DNA of 64,000 nucleotides from Myxococcaceae bacterium (GTDB lineage: Bacteria; Myxococcota_A; Polyangia; Polyangiales; Ga0077539), in NCBI GenBank assembly GCA_004297725.1, contig SCUS01000080.1, positions 62,001 through 126,000 on the forward strand, given 5' to 3'. Below the pieces are notes generated by a model, which was not told where the DNA came from, did no database searches, and worked only from the letters and a program-made list of their open reading frames with translations. Each line of letters starts with the position of its first letter. Positions within the stretch are counted from its first letter, which is position 1. The position numbers and the translations under genes were made by a program. Shown in pieces: positions 1 through 9,768 of this stretch.

Positions 1-1041
1 CAGCTCGCGCAGCACCGAGGCCGTGCTCATCGCCGGCCCCTCGCCGCCCAGCAGCGCCGCGAAGCTCACCTTGTTGCGAGAGTGCATCGCCGCGCTCCAG
101 AGCTCGAAGGCGTCGGAGAGGCCCGGGATGGAGGTCTTCACGATGCGGGCGCCGCGGCGAGCGAGGGCCTGCACCGCGGCCTCCTGGGCGTCGAGCAGGG
201 CGGCCTCGATGGGGAAGCGCTGGAGGCTCTTGTCGTCGCGGACGTCGTGCACCGTGACCGTCGAGAGGTCGACCGCGTCGGGGTCGCCCAGGTGCATCGC
301 GCGGCACATCGGGTCGCCCGCGTCGGGCCCCGCGAGGAGCCGGAGCAGGGGCATCAGGTCGCGCGCGCTGCGGGTGAGCGGGCCGGTCGAGAGCATCAGC
401 GCGGCGGAGCCGGTGGCCTGCGGAAACTGCCCGCTCGACGGCACCAGACCGCCGGAGGGCTTGTGCCCGAAGACGCCGTTGAAGAAGGCCGGCATGCGGA
501 TCGATCCGCCGATGTCGGAGCCGAGGCCGAAGGGCGACGCGCCGCTGCCGACCATCGCCCCCTCGCCGCCGGAGCTGCCGCCGGAGGTGCGCCCGGTGTC
601 GTAGGCGCTGGTGGTGCGGCCGTACACCCGGTTGACCGACTCCATCCACATGCACAGCTCGGAGGTGTTGGTCACCCCGAGCACGATGGCGCCCGCCGCC
701 CGCAGGCGCTGCACCGTCACCGCGTCACCCCCGGCGCGGACGCCCCGGCGGGAGACCAGGCCCGCGGTCCATGGCATCCCCGTCACCGAGAACGACTCCT
801 TGATGGTGCAGGGGACGCCGTGCAGGAGAGGCAGGTCGTCGGGGCTCTTCGCGCGCAGGGCGTCCGCCGCGTCGGCCTCCGCGCGGGCGTCGTCGAAGCG
901 GTCGCTCACCATCGCGTTGACCTGCGGGTTCACCCTTCGCACCTGGGCGATGTGCGACTCGACCACCTCCCGGCTGCTGACGCGGCCGGTACGGATCATC
1001 GCGGCGAGGTCGAGGGCAGAGCGGCGGTGGAGATCGTTCAC
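1..1041 (-). CDS. Amidase signature family hydrolase (C-terminus beyond window edge)
   Basis: Hydrolyses a carboxamide bond; the substrate cannot be told from sequence. The reverse strand is open from a GTG at 1041 to the window edge (347 codons of a family usually about 450-500 residues long). The amidase Ser-cisSer-Lys triad is visible: the lysine in TIKES, the cis-serine in the glycine/serine-rich stretch GRTSGGSSGGEGA and the nucleophile in GSDIGGSIRMP. The following FNGVFGHKPS is the usual next block. The overall order resembles the fatty-acid-amide-hydrolase-2-like branch. No ATG lies near the N-terminus, so the GTG giving VNDLHRRSALDLA is the best start. It is divergent from hisS across a 173-bp gap. 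Confidence 0.88.
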   Translation of the reverse strand, partial: MNDLHRRSALDLAAMIRTGRVSSREVVESHIAQVRRVNPQVNAMVSDRFDDARAEADAADALRAKSPDDLPLLHGVPCTIKESFSVTGMPWTAGLVSRRGVRAGGDAVTVQRLRAAGAIVLGVTNTSELCMWMESVNRVYGRTTSAYDTGRTSGGSSGGEGAMVGSGASPFGLGSDIGGSIRMPAFFNGVFGHKPSGGLVPSSGQFPQATGSAALMLSTGPLTRSARDLMPLLRLLAGPDAGDPMCRAMHLGDPDAVDLSTVTVHDVRDDKSLQRFPIEAALLDAQEAAVQALARRGARIVKTSIPGLSDAFELWSAAMHSRNKVSFAALLGGEGPAMSTASVLREL

Positions 1042-1097
1042 GTTCGTGGGCGGACGTTTCCGCGAGCCCGCGCGCCGCGTCAAGCGCCCGATCACCT

Positions 1098-1111
1098 TAC
1101 CCGGGCAGGTA
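1098..1111. repeat. WTAC-N8-GTAW iterated palindrome, intergenic copy
   Basis: TACC-CGGGCA-GGTA with A/T on both sides, in the 173-bp divergent gap between the amidase and hisS. It is one of 20 copies in the window (see findings). Its position upstream of both genes would suit an operator, but most other copies are inside genes. Confidence 0.6.
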
Positions 1112-1214
1112 TGAGCCTTCCCCTCGCCCGCAGCGGCGCGGCGAATGATCGCCTCGGCGCGTCGGACGCCTTGACCCCCCGCACAGAACCCGACTACACC
1201 CCGCAGCCGATTCC

Positions 1215-2519
<1,305 letters not shown>

Positions 2520-2523
2520 CCCC

Positions 2524-4146
2524 ATGCGATCGCTCTCCTCCGCCGCGACCGGGGCCCTGTGCCTCGCCCTGGGCCTCAGCACCACCGCCGCCCTCGCGCA
2601 GACCGCCGAGCCCGCCGCCGCCGAGCCCGCCGAACCCGCTGCCACCGAGCCCGCCGCCGCCGCGACCGGCGATGGGGACGCCGCCGCGGAGACCACCCCG
2701 GCGGCCACCCCGGCGCGCCAGGCCCCGGCCGTGCCCGCGCTCACCCCGGAGGCGCAGGCCACCCTCGGCGTCGCCCCGGGCGCCGTCCCTTCGTGGCCCG
2801 ACCCGGACCGCAACGTCCACCGCACCCTGGTGCCGCCCTTCCTCCTGCTGGAGCGCAGCGCCAACCGTCGCACGACGGTGGTGTTCCCGTTCTTGTTCAG
2901 GGAGCGCAGGGGCCAGGACGTCTCGCTGCTGGTGCCGCCGTACTTCCAGTACCGCTCGCCCACCGCGCGCACCGACGTCGTCTTCCCGGTGTACTTCCGC
3001 TGGCGCGGCCTCCTCGACGACGGCGGCCGCTACGCCACCGACATCATCCCCCCGGTCTACGCCCATCGCTGGGAGGGCCCCGCGCTCGCCCACGGCTCGG
3101 CCTTCGGCGTCGCCCCGCTCTTCTTCTACGGCGACTCCTTCGACCGCACCGGCGCCCTCGCCCGCGAGCACCTGGTCATCCCCCCGCTGCTCACCTATCA
3201 CACGTGGCGGCCCGAGCACGCGCTCACCATCGCGGGGCCCTTCTTCTACGACCGGCAGCGCCACGACACGGACTGGGGCCTCGCGCCGCTCTTCTTCGCG
3301 GGCAACGACCTCACGAGCAACTACCTGCTCATCCCCCCGCTGCTGACCTATCACACCGAGAACCGCGCCGAGGGCAGCAACCTCACCGTCGTCGGGCCCT
3401 TCTGGACCCGCAACACCGCGGACAGCGGCTCGTTCAACCTCGCGCCGATCTTCTTCCACCGGCACGACCGCACCACGTCGCGCACCACGCTCTTCCCCCT
3501 GTTTCACACGTACTCGGGGCCCGACGAGCGCACCTTCGTCTCGCCGGTCGCGTACTACCACCGCGAGGGCGCCGACTCGACGCTCGTCACCCCCGTCTAC
3601 CAGCGCCACCGCGGCGCCACCAACTGGGACGCGGTGCTGCCCTTCTTCTACTCGTCGCGCGAGCCCGCCACCGGGGCGCACACCGAGGCGGTGCTGCCGC
3701 TCTTCTATCACCGCCGCACCGAGGCCTCGAACACCTGGTGGGTGCTCCCGACGATCCATAGCCACAGCGAGCCGGGCAGCTCGTACCTCAACATCTACCC
3801 GCTGCTCTACACGGGCCGGAGCGGGCCGCGGCGCCACACGGTCTTCGCGCCGCTGTTCTTCGACTTCGCCGACAGCGAGGCCGGCACCCGCGCCACCATG
3901 GTCACCCCGCTCTTCTGGCGCTTCAGCACGCCCGAGTCGGTGCACATGCTCGCGGGCAACTTCCTCTGGATCTCGTCGCAGCGTCAGGGCGTCCGCTCCT
4001 TCGAGTGGCACCTGCTGCCGGTCTTCTCCTACGCGCGCCCGCGCCCCGAGGACGTCTCCTGGAACGTCCTCTTCGGCCTCGTGGGCTACCGCCGCCAGGG
4101 GACGCACAGCCAGCTCCGGCTGCTGTACATCCCCATCAACCTCTGA
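2524..4146 (+). CDS. Exported protein with aromatic beta-strand repeats
   Basis: 540 residues, function not recognised. A signal peptide ends near ALAQ (about residue 26). A low-complexity Ala/Glu/Pro/Thr stretch follows to about residue 80. The rest is a chain of roughly 20-25-residue units built on alternating hydrophobic and aromatic residues, such as PLFFYG, VFPFLF and VTPVYQRH. PPLLTYHT occurs exactly twice, near residues 220 and 270. The protein ends in a conserved-looking LFGLVGYRRQG and LLYIPINL. The pattern suggests an outer-membrane or surface beta-structure (inference). It starts 4 nt after hisS and is probably co-transcribed. It could alternatively be a soluble periplasmic beta-solenoid. 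Confidence 0.75.
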   Translation: MRSLSSAATGALCLALGLSTTAALAQTAEPAAAEPAEPAATEPAAAATGDGDAAAETTPAATPARQAPAVPALTPEAQATLGVAPGAVPSWPDPDRNVHRTLVPPFLLLERSANRRTTVVFPFLFRERRGQDVSLLVPPYFQYRSPTARTDVVFPVYFRWRGLLDDGGRYATDIIPPVYAHRWEGPALAHGSAFGVAPLFFYGDSFDRTGALAREHLVIPPLLTYHTWRPEHALTIAGPFFYDRQRHDTDWGLAPLFFAGNDLTSNYLLIPPLLTYHTENRAEGSNLTVVGPFWTRNTADSGSFNLAPIFFHRHDRTTSRTTLFPLFHTYSGPDERTFVSPVAYYHREGADSTLVTPVYQRHRGATNWDAVLPFFYSSREPATGAHTEAVLPLFYHRRTEASNTWWVLPTIHSHSEPGSSYLNIYPLLYTGRSGPRRHTVFAPLFFDFADSEAGTRATMVTPLFWRFSTPESVHMLAGNFLWISSQRQGVRSFEWHLLPVFSYARPRPEDVSWNVLFGLVGYRRQGTHSQLRLLYIPINL

Positions 4147-4176
4147 GGCCCCCCCCTCGCCTCCCGCTCCGCGGTC

Positions 4177-4845
4177 TCAGCCGTTCTTGGCGCGCTCGAA
4201 GTGCACCACGTCGAGGAGCACCGAGGCGGCGAGCGCCAGCGCCTTCCACCTCGGGTCGGTGTCGGCCGCGAACTCCACCTCGAAGTTGTCGGCGTCCGTG
4301 AAGGCCTCCTTCAAGAGCCCCGACCACTTCTTCTTGATGTGCCCGATGACCCGGCCGCCCACGGTGAGTTCGAAGGTCCACGGCCTGAAGAAGGGGCCGA
4401 TGATCTCGCCGAGCTCGTTGCCCTGCGCGTCGCGAACCGTGTAGCGCCGCTGGAACCACGCCCACCTCGCCTCGAGCGAGGCCACCGGGCGGTCGTCGCC
4501 GTCGTGCACGTCGAGGTAGGGGAAGAACCACCGCCAGCGACGGTGCAGCCGCATCGCCAGCGAGTCGCGCCGCATGTCCGTCACGTAGGCCGTGAAGGGC
4601 CGCGCGGTGCCCAGGAACAAGCGCTTCAGGAGCTCGCCGAGGCCCTCGCCCTGCTCCTCCACCTCGAAGGCCGCGCCCATGCGGTTGCCCAGGACCACGT
4701 AGCGGTTCTTCGCCTCGAAGTTGACCAGCAGCTCCCACCAGTTCTTGCGCTGCTTCACGGTCAGCGTCTGCAGGTCGGTGAAGCGCTGCCCCACCACCGC
4801 AAGACCGTTCTCCGGCTCCCGATAGGCGATCCCTGATTGCATCAT
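4177..4845 (-). CDS. Scramblase/LURP-one-like beta-barrel protein
   Basis: 222 residues resembling the phospholipid-scramblase-related fold (Scramblase/LURP-one superfamily). It has a strand-rich core with NRYVVLGNRMGAAFEVEEQ, then the paired WRWFFPYLDVHD and RRYTVRDAQGNELGEI segments, and a C-terminal hydrophobic stretch near ALALAASVLLDVV. Bacterial members are mostly uncharacterised; lipid scrambling itself is not established for them. Two ATG codons are adjacent at the start and the first is taken. It lies 28 nt downstream of the transglutaminase gene on the same strand, so the two probably form an operon. Confidence 0.68.
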   Translation of the reverse strand: MMQSGIAYREPENGLAVVGQRFTDLQTLTVKQRKNWWELLVNFEAKNRYVVLGNRMGAAFEVEEQGEGLGELLKRLFLGTARPFTAYVTDMRRDSLAMRLHRRWRWFFPYLDVHDGDDRPVASLEARWAWFQRRYTVRDAQGNELGEIIGPFFRPWTFELTVGGRVIGHIKKKWSGLLKEAFTDADNFEVEFAADTDPRWKALALAASVLLDVVHFERAKNG

Positions 4846-4873
4846 TCGACGTCCCTCGCTCCGCGCAGCGCCA

Positions 4874-6625
4874 TCAATCGCTCCTCGCCGGCAGCCTGCG
4901 CGCGTCGCCGGGAGTCCTCGCCCGCAGCTCGTACGAGCCCCAGCCGAGGTCGACCGGCAGTAGCACCCGCGCGCTGAAATGCCCGTCGTCGTCCGTCACC
5001 GTCGTGCCCAGCGAGGTCGTCGGCTCGGCCCCGCGGTCGACCCGCACCGCGCGGCCGTTGCGCCACAGCTCGAAGCCCACCGGCAGGTTCGCCGCCGCCG
5101 CGCCGGTCTCGTCCTGCGCCTCGCCGCTCACCTCCACCAGGGTCCCTCGCACGAAGGCCGTCACCGCGGAGCCGTCCGAGGCGCGCACGTCCGCCACCCG
5201 TATCCTCGTCCCCACCCTCACGACGCTCGGGTCATCCTGCCGCGGGTCCTCCCGCAGCCCCTCGCTCGTCGCCGTGTCGGGAGCGCCCTCGCCCGGAGCC
5301 CCCGCCCCGCTCGCGATGCCCGCCGCGATGCCCGGCCCCGGCGTCGGGGCAACGGCGCTCCCGGGCGACTGCTGCGCCGCGGACTGCGCGGTGGCCTGGG
5401 GGGCCTGCGCCGTCGGCTGCTGGTTGGCGCGCGTGGGGGAAGGGCTCGAGGAATACAACTGCCCGTAACCCGCGGGCCTCGGCAGGGGGTCGGGGTTCGC
5501 CGGCACGAAGGCCTCCCGCTCGGAGGCCGACTCGGTGCGCAGCGGAACATCCCAGCCCCCGAGGTCGACGCGCGACCACCCGGCGCCAGGGACGGCGACC
5601 TCCGCCCAGGCGTGCGCCTCGTTGCCCACGAAGCGCGCGTTGACGCCGACCCCGTGCATCGTCAGCACGAAGGCGTAGGCCCGGTGACGGCACGCCCCGA
5701 CGCCGCCCAGCGCCAGCGTGCGGTAGAGCTGCCCGCCGAGGTCGCCCGGCAGGTCGCCGTCGCGGAAGGCACGGAAATACCCGGTGAGGCCGCCGATGCC
5801 CTCGGCGAGCGAGGCGCCAGGCTCGACCCCGGCGCGGCGAAGCACCTCCGCCAGGCTCGAGCGCACCAGCTCCGGGACCACCGGCGCGACCATCCCACGG
5901 TGCGCCGAAGGGGTGGAGAGCGAGGCGTGGGGAATACCTGCCATGGTAAAGGCCCGCTGCGGCGCCTCGACGACGTAGGCGAGGCGCACCCGGCGCAGCT
6001 CGGTCACCGGCGCTCGCACGAACACGTTGCCCGCGGAGTCTTCGAAGAAGGCCAGCGGGGTCTCCGGGACCGTGCGGTACGACACCAGGCGCTGCTCGGC
6101 GGCGACCGAGGGGATCGGGGTCGGGGACTGCGGCGAGAGCTCGATGAAGACGTCGCCGGTGAAGCGCGCGGCGAGCTCGGCGCCCCACGGGGCCGCGGGG
6201 TCGAGGGGGACGGGGCGCAGCGAGGGGTCGCGCACCACGAGCCGGCCGAGCTCGTCGACGGCGTCGTAGGCGTGGAGGCGCTTGAAGGGAGCGATGGAGG
6301 GGTTGAACACCTCCTGGTAGTGGAGCTCGGTGCCGGGGCTGGAGCGGGTCTCGCGGTCCATCTCCCGGGCCGAGGCGGACCAGTTCTCCCGGGGTTGCAG
6401 GATGGCCTCGCCCGGTCGCAGCGCCTCGTCCCACCGGCCAGGGCCCGCCACGGAGGCGAGCTGCTGCGCCGATCGCGGCGGCGCGATGGCCCCCGCGGGC
6501 ATGGCGCCGAGCCCCAGGTCGCCGGGGATCTCCCGGTGCAACCGACGCCCGGGCGACTGCGCCGACCCCGGCACCGCCAGGACCATCACGCACCACGCCG
6601 CCCAGCTTGCTGTCGCTCTTCGCAT
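4874..6625 (-). CDS. Exported transglutaminase-like protein
   Basis: 583 residues from the ATG at 6625, which places a signal peptide (MRRATASWAAW, cleavage near GSAQ) at the N-terminus; the reading frame is open further upstream. The transglutaminase core has a plausible Cys-His-Asp triad: Cys about 312 in GACRHRAY, His about 337 in NEAHAWAEV and Asp about 354 in SRVDLGG. A Pro/Ala/Gln/Gly-rich linker then leads to a C-terminal beta-sandwich-like domain (RIRVADVRASDGSAV ... GSYELRAR). Such domains usually act as cysteine proteases or peptide crosslinkers; here the likely site is the periplasm or cell surface. It is divergent from rseP and contains two WTAC-N8-GTAW copies (5454, 5935). Confidence 0.8.
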   Translation of the reverse strand: MRRATASWAAWCVMVLAVPGSAQSPGRRLHREIPGDLGLGAMPAGAIAPPRSAQQLASVAGPGRWDEALRPGEAILQPRENWSASAREMDRETRSSPGTELHYQEVFNPSIAPFKRLHAYDAVDELGRLVVRDPSLRPVPLDPAAPWGAELAARFTGDVFIELSPQSPTPIPSVAAEQRLVSYRTVPETPLAFFEDSAGNVFVRAPVTELRRVRLAYVVEAPQRAFTMAGIPHASLSTPSAHRGMVAPVVPELVRSSLAEVLRRAGVEPGASLAEGIGGLTGYFRAFRDGDLPGDLGGQLYRTLALGGVGACRHRAYAFVLTMHGVGVNARFVGNEAHAWAEVAVPGAGWSRVDLGGWDVPLRTESASEREAFVPANPDPLPRPAGYGQLYSSSPSPTRANQQPTAQAPQATAQSAAQQSPGSAVAPTPGPGIAAGIASGAGAPGEGAPDTATSEGLREDPRQDDPSVVRVGTRIRVADVRASDGSAVTAFVRGTLVEVSGEAQDETGAAAANLPVGFELWRNGRAVRVDRGAEPTTSLGTTVTDDDGHFSARVLLPVDLGWGSYELRARTPGDARRLPARSD

Positions 6626-6719
6626 CGAAGGTGTGGGACCGACACCACCATTGCCCGGGAGGTTCCGAGCCGCAAGCGTCGGCGCGATGATCGGGTTAGA
6701 GTCCCGTCCACTGCCCACG

Positions 6720-7769
6720 ATGCCGCCGCAATACTACCTCCTCGCCGCGCTCGCCTTCTCCCTCCTGGTGATCATCCACGAGCTCGGACACTTCCTGGTG
6801 GCGCGGGCCTTCGGGATGCGAGCCCGGGTCTTCTCCATCGGCTTCGGCCCGCCCATCGTGCAGTGGCGGCCGAAGGGCAGCGAGACCATCGTGCAGGTCG
6901 CGGCGGTTCCCATCCTCGCCTACGTCAACATCGCCGGGATGAACCCGCTCGAGCCGAGCGACCCCAACGACCGCGGCAGCTACCAGAACGCCTCGCTCAT
7001 CGCGCGCTTCTTCACCATCGCGGGCGGCCCGCTGGCCAACTACCTCGCCGCGACGCTCATCATCTTCGCCGTGCTCGCCTTCGCCGGCGTCGAGCGCCCG
7101 GTGGTCGGCCAGGTGCAGCCCGACTCCGCCGCCGCCGTCGCGGGCATCCGCCCCGGCGACGTGGTGCTCCGCGTGGGCGACGTCGCCCCCTCCAACTTCG
7201 GCGAGCTCGCCGGCAGCATCAACGCCTCGCGCGGCGCTCCCACGGAGATTCGCATGCGCCGCGCTGGCCACGAGCTCTCGCTCCGCGCCACGGCCCGCCT
7301 CGACCCGGCCTCGCACCGCTACCGCATCGGCATCGTGCAGTCGCCCACGCCCGCCACCGACCGCGTGCCCGTCGGGTCCGCCGTGCGCCACGCGCTGCTC
7401 GAGCCCGCGAGGCTCACCATCGAGCAGCTCGACGGCTTCGCCCGGATGATCCGCGGCAAGGAGAAGGTCCAGGTGATGGGGCCGGTGGGCATCGTCGTGG
7501 AGACGGCCCGCGGCGCGCACCGCGGCGGCTGGCGCTACGGCGCCGACGCGATGGCCCTCATCTCCGTCGCGCTCTTCGTCCTCAACCTCCTCCCGGTGCC
7601 CGCCCTCGACGGGGGGCGGCTGGTGTTCCTGATGTACGAGGTGGTGATGCGTCGGCGGCCCAACGCGCGCTTCGAGACCACCGTCACGGCCATCTTCTTC
7701 ACGCTGCTCCTCGGCCTCGGCGCCATCGTCATCGTGCGCGACGTGGCCAACCTCGCGATGCGCTCGTAG
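6720..7769 (+). CDS. rseP: RseP-family site-2 protease (M50) with PDZ domain
   Basis: Membrane-embedded zinc protease that cleaves anti-sigma factors or signal-peptide remnants within the membrane. The 349 residues hold HExxH as H20-E21-L-G-H24 in the first membrane segment, one PDZ domain about 128-210 (GIRPGDVVLRVGD), and the second metal motif LPVPALDGG with Asp about 297. At least three further hydrophobic segments are visible. Proteobacterial RseP usually has two PDZ domains; this shorter single-PDZ form is common outside gamma-proteobacteria. The ATG at 6720 is chosen; an in-frame ATG at 6687 would add 11 non-membrane residues. No clear Shine-Dalgarno precedes either. Confidence 0.92.
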   Translation: MPPQYYLLAALAFSLLVIIHELGHFLVARAFGMRARVFSIGFGPPIVQWRPKGSETIVQVAAVPILAYVNIAGMNPLEPSDPNDRGSYQNASLIARFFTIAGGPLANYLAATLIIFAVLAFAGVERPVVGQVQPDSAAAVAGIRPGDVVLRVGDVAPSNFGELAGSINASRGAPTEIRMRRAGHELSLRATARLDPASHRYRIGIVQSPTPATDRVPVGSAVRHALLEPARLTIEQLDGFARMIRGKEKVQVMGPVGIVVETARGAHRGGWRYGADAMALISVALFVLNLLPVPALDGGRLVFLMYEVVMRRRPNARFETTVTAIFFTLLLGLGAIVIVRDVANLAMRS

Positions 7770-7827
7770 CGCGACCTCTCGTCCTCCTCTCGACGCGACC
7801 CTCCCCCCTCTGGCATCTTCGCGGTCC

Positions 7828-8427
7828 ATGTCGATCCGCCGCACGGCCTTCCAGCGCCTCGCCCTCGCCCTCCTCGTGACGACCCTCGGCGCCTGCGGCG
7901 ACGACCCGACGACCTCCTTCCCCGAGGAGGACGCGACCCCGCAGGACGACGCGCCCGCCTTCGACATCCCGACCACGGACTCCGGCTTCGACGCGGGCAC
8001 CGACCGGGGACCGGGCACCGACTCGCAGCCCCCTCGCGACCGCGGGCCCGCCACCGAGACCTCCATCTGCCCGTCGAGCTGCGGCGCGAGCTCGGAGTGC
8101 GACCCCTGCCGCACCTCCGACACGCCCTCGACGGTGCAGTACTGCTGCATCAGCGGGCTCTGCGTCTCCATGACCGGCACCTGCCCGGCCTTCACCGACG
8201 GCGGCCCGGGAGACGCGATGCCCGGCGACGCCGCCGAGGGCGGGGCCGACGCGCCGGGCGGCGACGCGACCGATCCCACGGACGACGCGACCGATCCCAC
8301 GGACGACACCGGGATGACCCCCGCCGACGTGGGCGCGGCCTCCGACCTGGGCGGGGACTCCAGCACGGCCGACGCCCGCGTGGCCGACGCCGCGGTCTCG
8401 ATGGACGCGGCCGACGGTCGCGACTGA
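7828..8427 (+). CDS. Asp-rich lipoprotein
   Basis: 199 residues, function unknown. The signal peptide has a lipobox ending in LGAC (Cys23), so the protein is predicted to be lipid-anchored. The mature part is largely Asp/Thr/Pro low complexity. It holds one Cys-rich patch (CPSSCGASSECDPC and YCCISGLC, residues about 72-115). A perfect 21-nt direct repeat at 8263-8304 encodes a doubled DATDPTD segment. Part of the family of Asp-rich lipoproteins seen throughout this window. Confidence 0.75.
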   Translation: MSIRRTAFQRLALALLVTTLGACGDDPTTSFPEEDATPQDDAPAFDIPTTDSGFDAGTDRGPGTDSQPPRDRGPATETSICPSSCGASSECDPCRTSDTPSTVQYCCISGLCVSMTGTCPAFTDGGPGDAMPGDAAEGGADAPGGDATDPTDDATDPTDDTGMTPADVGAASDLGGDSSTADARVADAAVSMDAADGRD

Positions 8428-8489
8428 GCCGTCGCCGCAGCGTGGCGCGGCCCTCGAAGGAGCGCCCGCCGCGCTATCCTGCCTGCCCT

Positions 8490-9767
8490 ATGGCACATGG
8501 GCGTAGCTCCGAGACCCTGGTGTTGCTGGCCCTCCTGACGCTGGGCGGGTGCCGGGAGGCAAGCGTCCCCTGGGAGCCGGCGCCTCCGCAGTCGCCCGAG
8601 GCCCCCGGCCTCGACGCCCCATCGACACTGCCGCGCTCGCGCGTCAACCCGGACACCAGCACGGCGCTGATCTTCCTCCTCGCGCTGGGGCCCTGGTCCC
8701 TGGTCGCCGGGTGGTCGCTCTTCTGGTGGCTGGAGCACCAGAAGCGCGCGGTGGCCGAGCGGTCCTTCGACGCGAGGGCGCCGCTCAGAAACGGCCACGC
8801 GGTGATCGTCGGCCAGGTCGAGCTGGAGGAGGGGGCGACCGGACCGGCGATCCAGGTGGTCATCCAGCAGCGAGGCCGAGAGTGGAAGAGCAAGCACGGC
8901 TGGCATCACCGCTGGACGGAGACCTCCCGCGCGGTGCGCGTGCGGCCCTTCTGGGTGCGCACCTTCCAGGGCGAGCGCGTGCGCGTCGAGCCCGACGACC
9001 GGGTGATGCTCCGCGACGACCTCTCCCGCATCGAGCGCACCTCGCGCTTCGATCGGGTGCGCTTCGCCGAGCTGACGCCCGGCGAGACGGTGCACATCTC
9101 GGGAAGCCTCTTCGGCGCCAACGCCCAGACCCCCGGCGGCGCCTACCGCGCGATGTCCCAGGAGCCCGTGCTCCGCCCCTCCCGCGCGGCCCCGATGGTG
9201 GTGTCCACCGAGCGCCCCGGAGAGACCGCCCAGGCGCGCGCCCGGCACTACCGCGGCTGGTTCGTGGGCGCCGCGATCGGCGCGCTGGCCTTACCCGCCG
9301 TGGTATTCCCGACGGCCTCGCTGCTGGGGCTGACCGGCGAGACGGTGCGGGCGCAGCCGGTCGCGACGCGCCACTGGCAGCGCTACCACAAGCCCAAGAA
9401 CAGCCCCGGGTACTACGTCCAGCACTACGGGCTGCGCAGCGTGCAGCGCGAGGGCGAACGCGCCCGGGTGCTCACCGACGAGTGCAGCGAGCAGCTGTGG
9501 TCGTGCGTGTCCGCGGGCGCGTGCCCGTCGGTGCGGTACACGGTCTCGGTGCTCTCCGACGACGTGGTGCAGATTGGAATCGGCCCGCAGCTCACCGACG
9601 GTCGCGTCGGGCTGCTGAGCGTCCTCGCGGGCTTCCTGGCGCTGCTGTTTCCGCTGTCCGTCTTCGGCTCGCGGCCCTGGTACCTCCAGCGCAAGGTGGT
9701 CGACGGGGACAAGGGGCCGCTGCCGGACTTCATCGCCCCCTCGTCGGGCGGGTTCGGCCCGCGCTGA
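8490..9767 (+). CDS. Lipoprotein/membrane protein with GIDE-like central region
   Basis: 425 residues. The N-terminus is a lipoprotein-type signal with Cys21 in LTLGGC. A hydrophobic segment follows at about 55-75. The central part has GHAVIVGQVELEEG, SRAVRVRPFWVRT, ERVRVEPDD and GETVHISGSLFG, which recalls the GIDE domain found in some bacterial and eukaryotic membrane proteins; that match is tentative. Two more hydrophobic segments lie at about 255-275 and near 375-395 (LLSVLAGFLALLFPLSVFG). The ATG at 8490 is chosen because the frame upstream has no signal-like sequence. A WTAC-N8-GTAW copy at 9292 forces a rare TTA leucine and a GTA valine codon. Confidence 0.65.
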   Translation: MAHGRSSETLVLLALLTLGGCREASVPWEPAPPQSPEAPGLDAPSTLPRSRVNPDTSTALIFLLALGPWSLVAGWSLFWWLEHQKRAVAERSFDARAPLRNGHAVIVGQVELEEGATGPAIQVVIQQRGREWKSKHGWHHRWTETSRAVRVRPFWVRTFQGERVRVEPDDRVMLRDDLSRIERTSRFDRVRFAELTPGETVHISGSLFGANAQTPGGAYRAMSQEPVLRPSRAAPMVVSTERPGETAQARARHYRGWFVGAAIGALALPAVVFPTASLLGLTGETVRAQPVATRHWQRYHKPKNSPGYYVQHYGLRSVQREGERARVLTDECSEQLWSCVSAGACPSVRYTVSVLSDDVVQIGIGPQLTDGRVGLLSVLAGFLALLFPLSVFGSRPWYLQRKVVDGDKGPLPDFIAPSSGGFGPR

Positions 9768-9768
9768 C

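Noticed and set aside
1171..1199. TTGACC plus CTACAC as a hisS promoter
   Set aside because: The -10 match is poor and many such pairs occur by chance; not listed as a feature.
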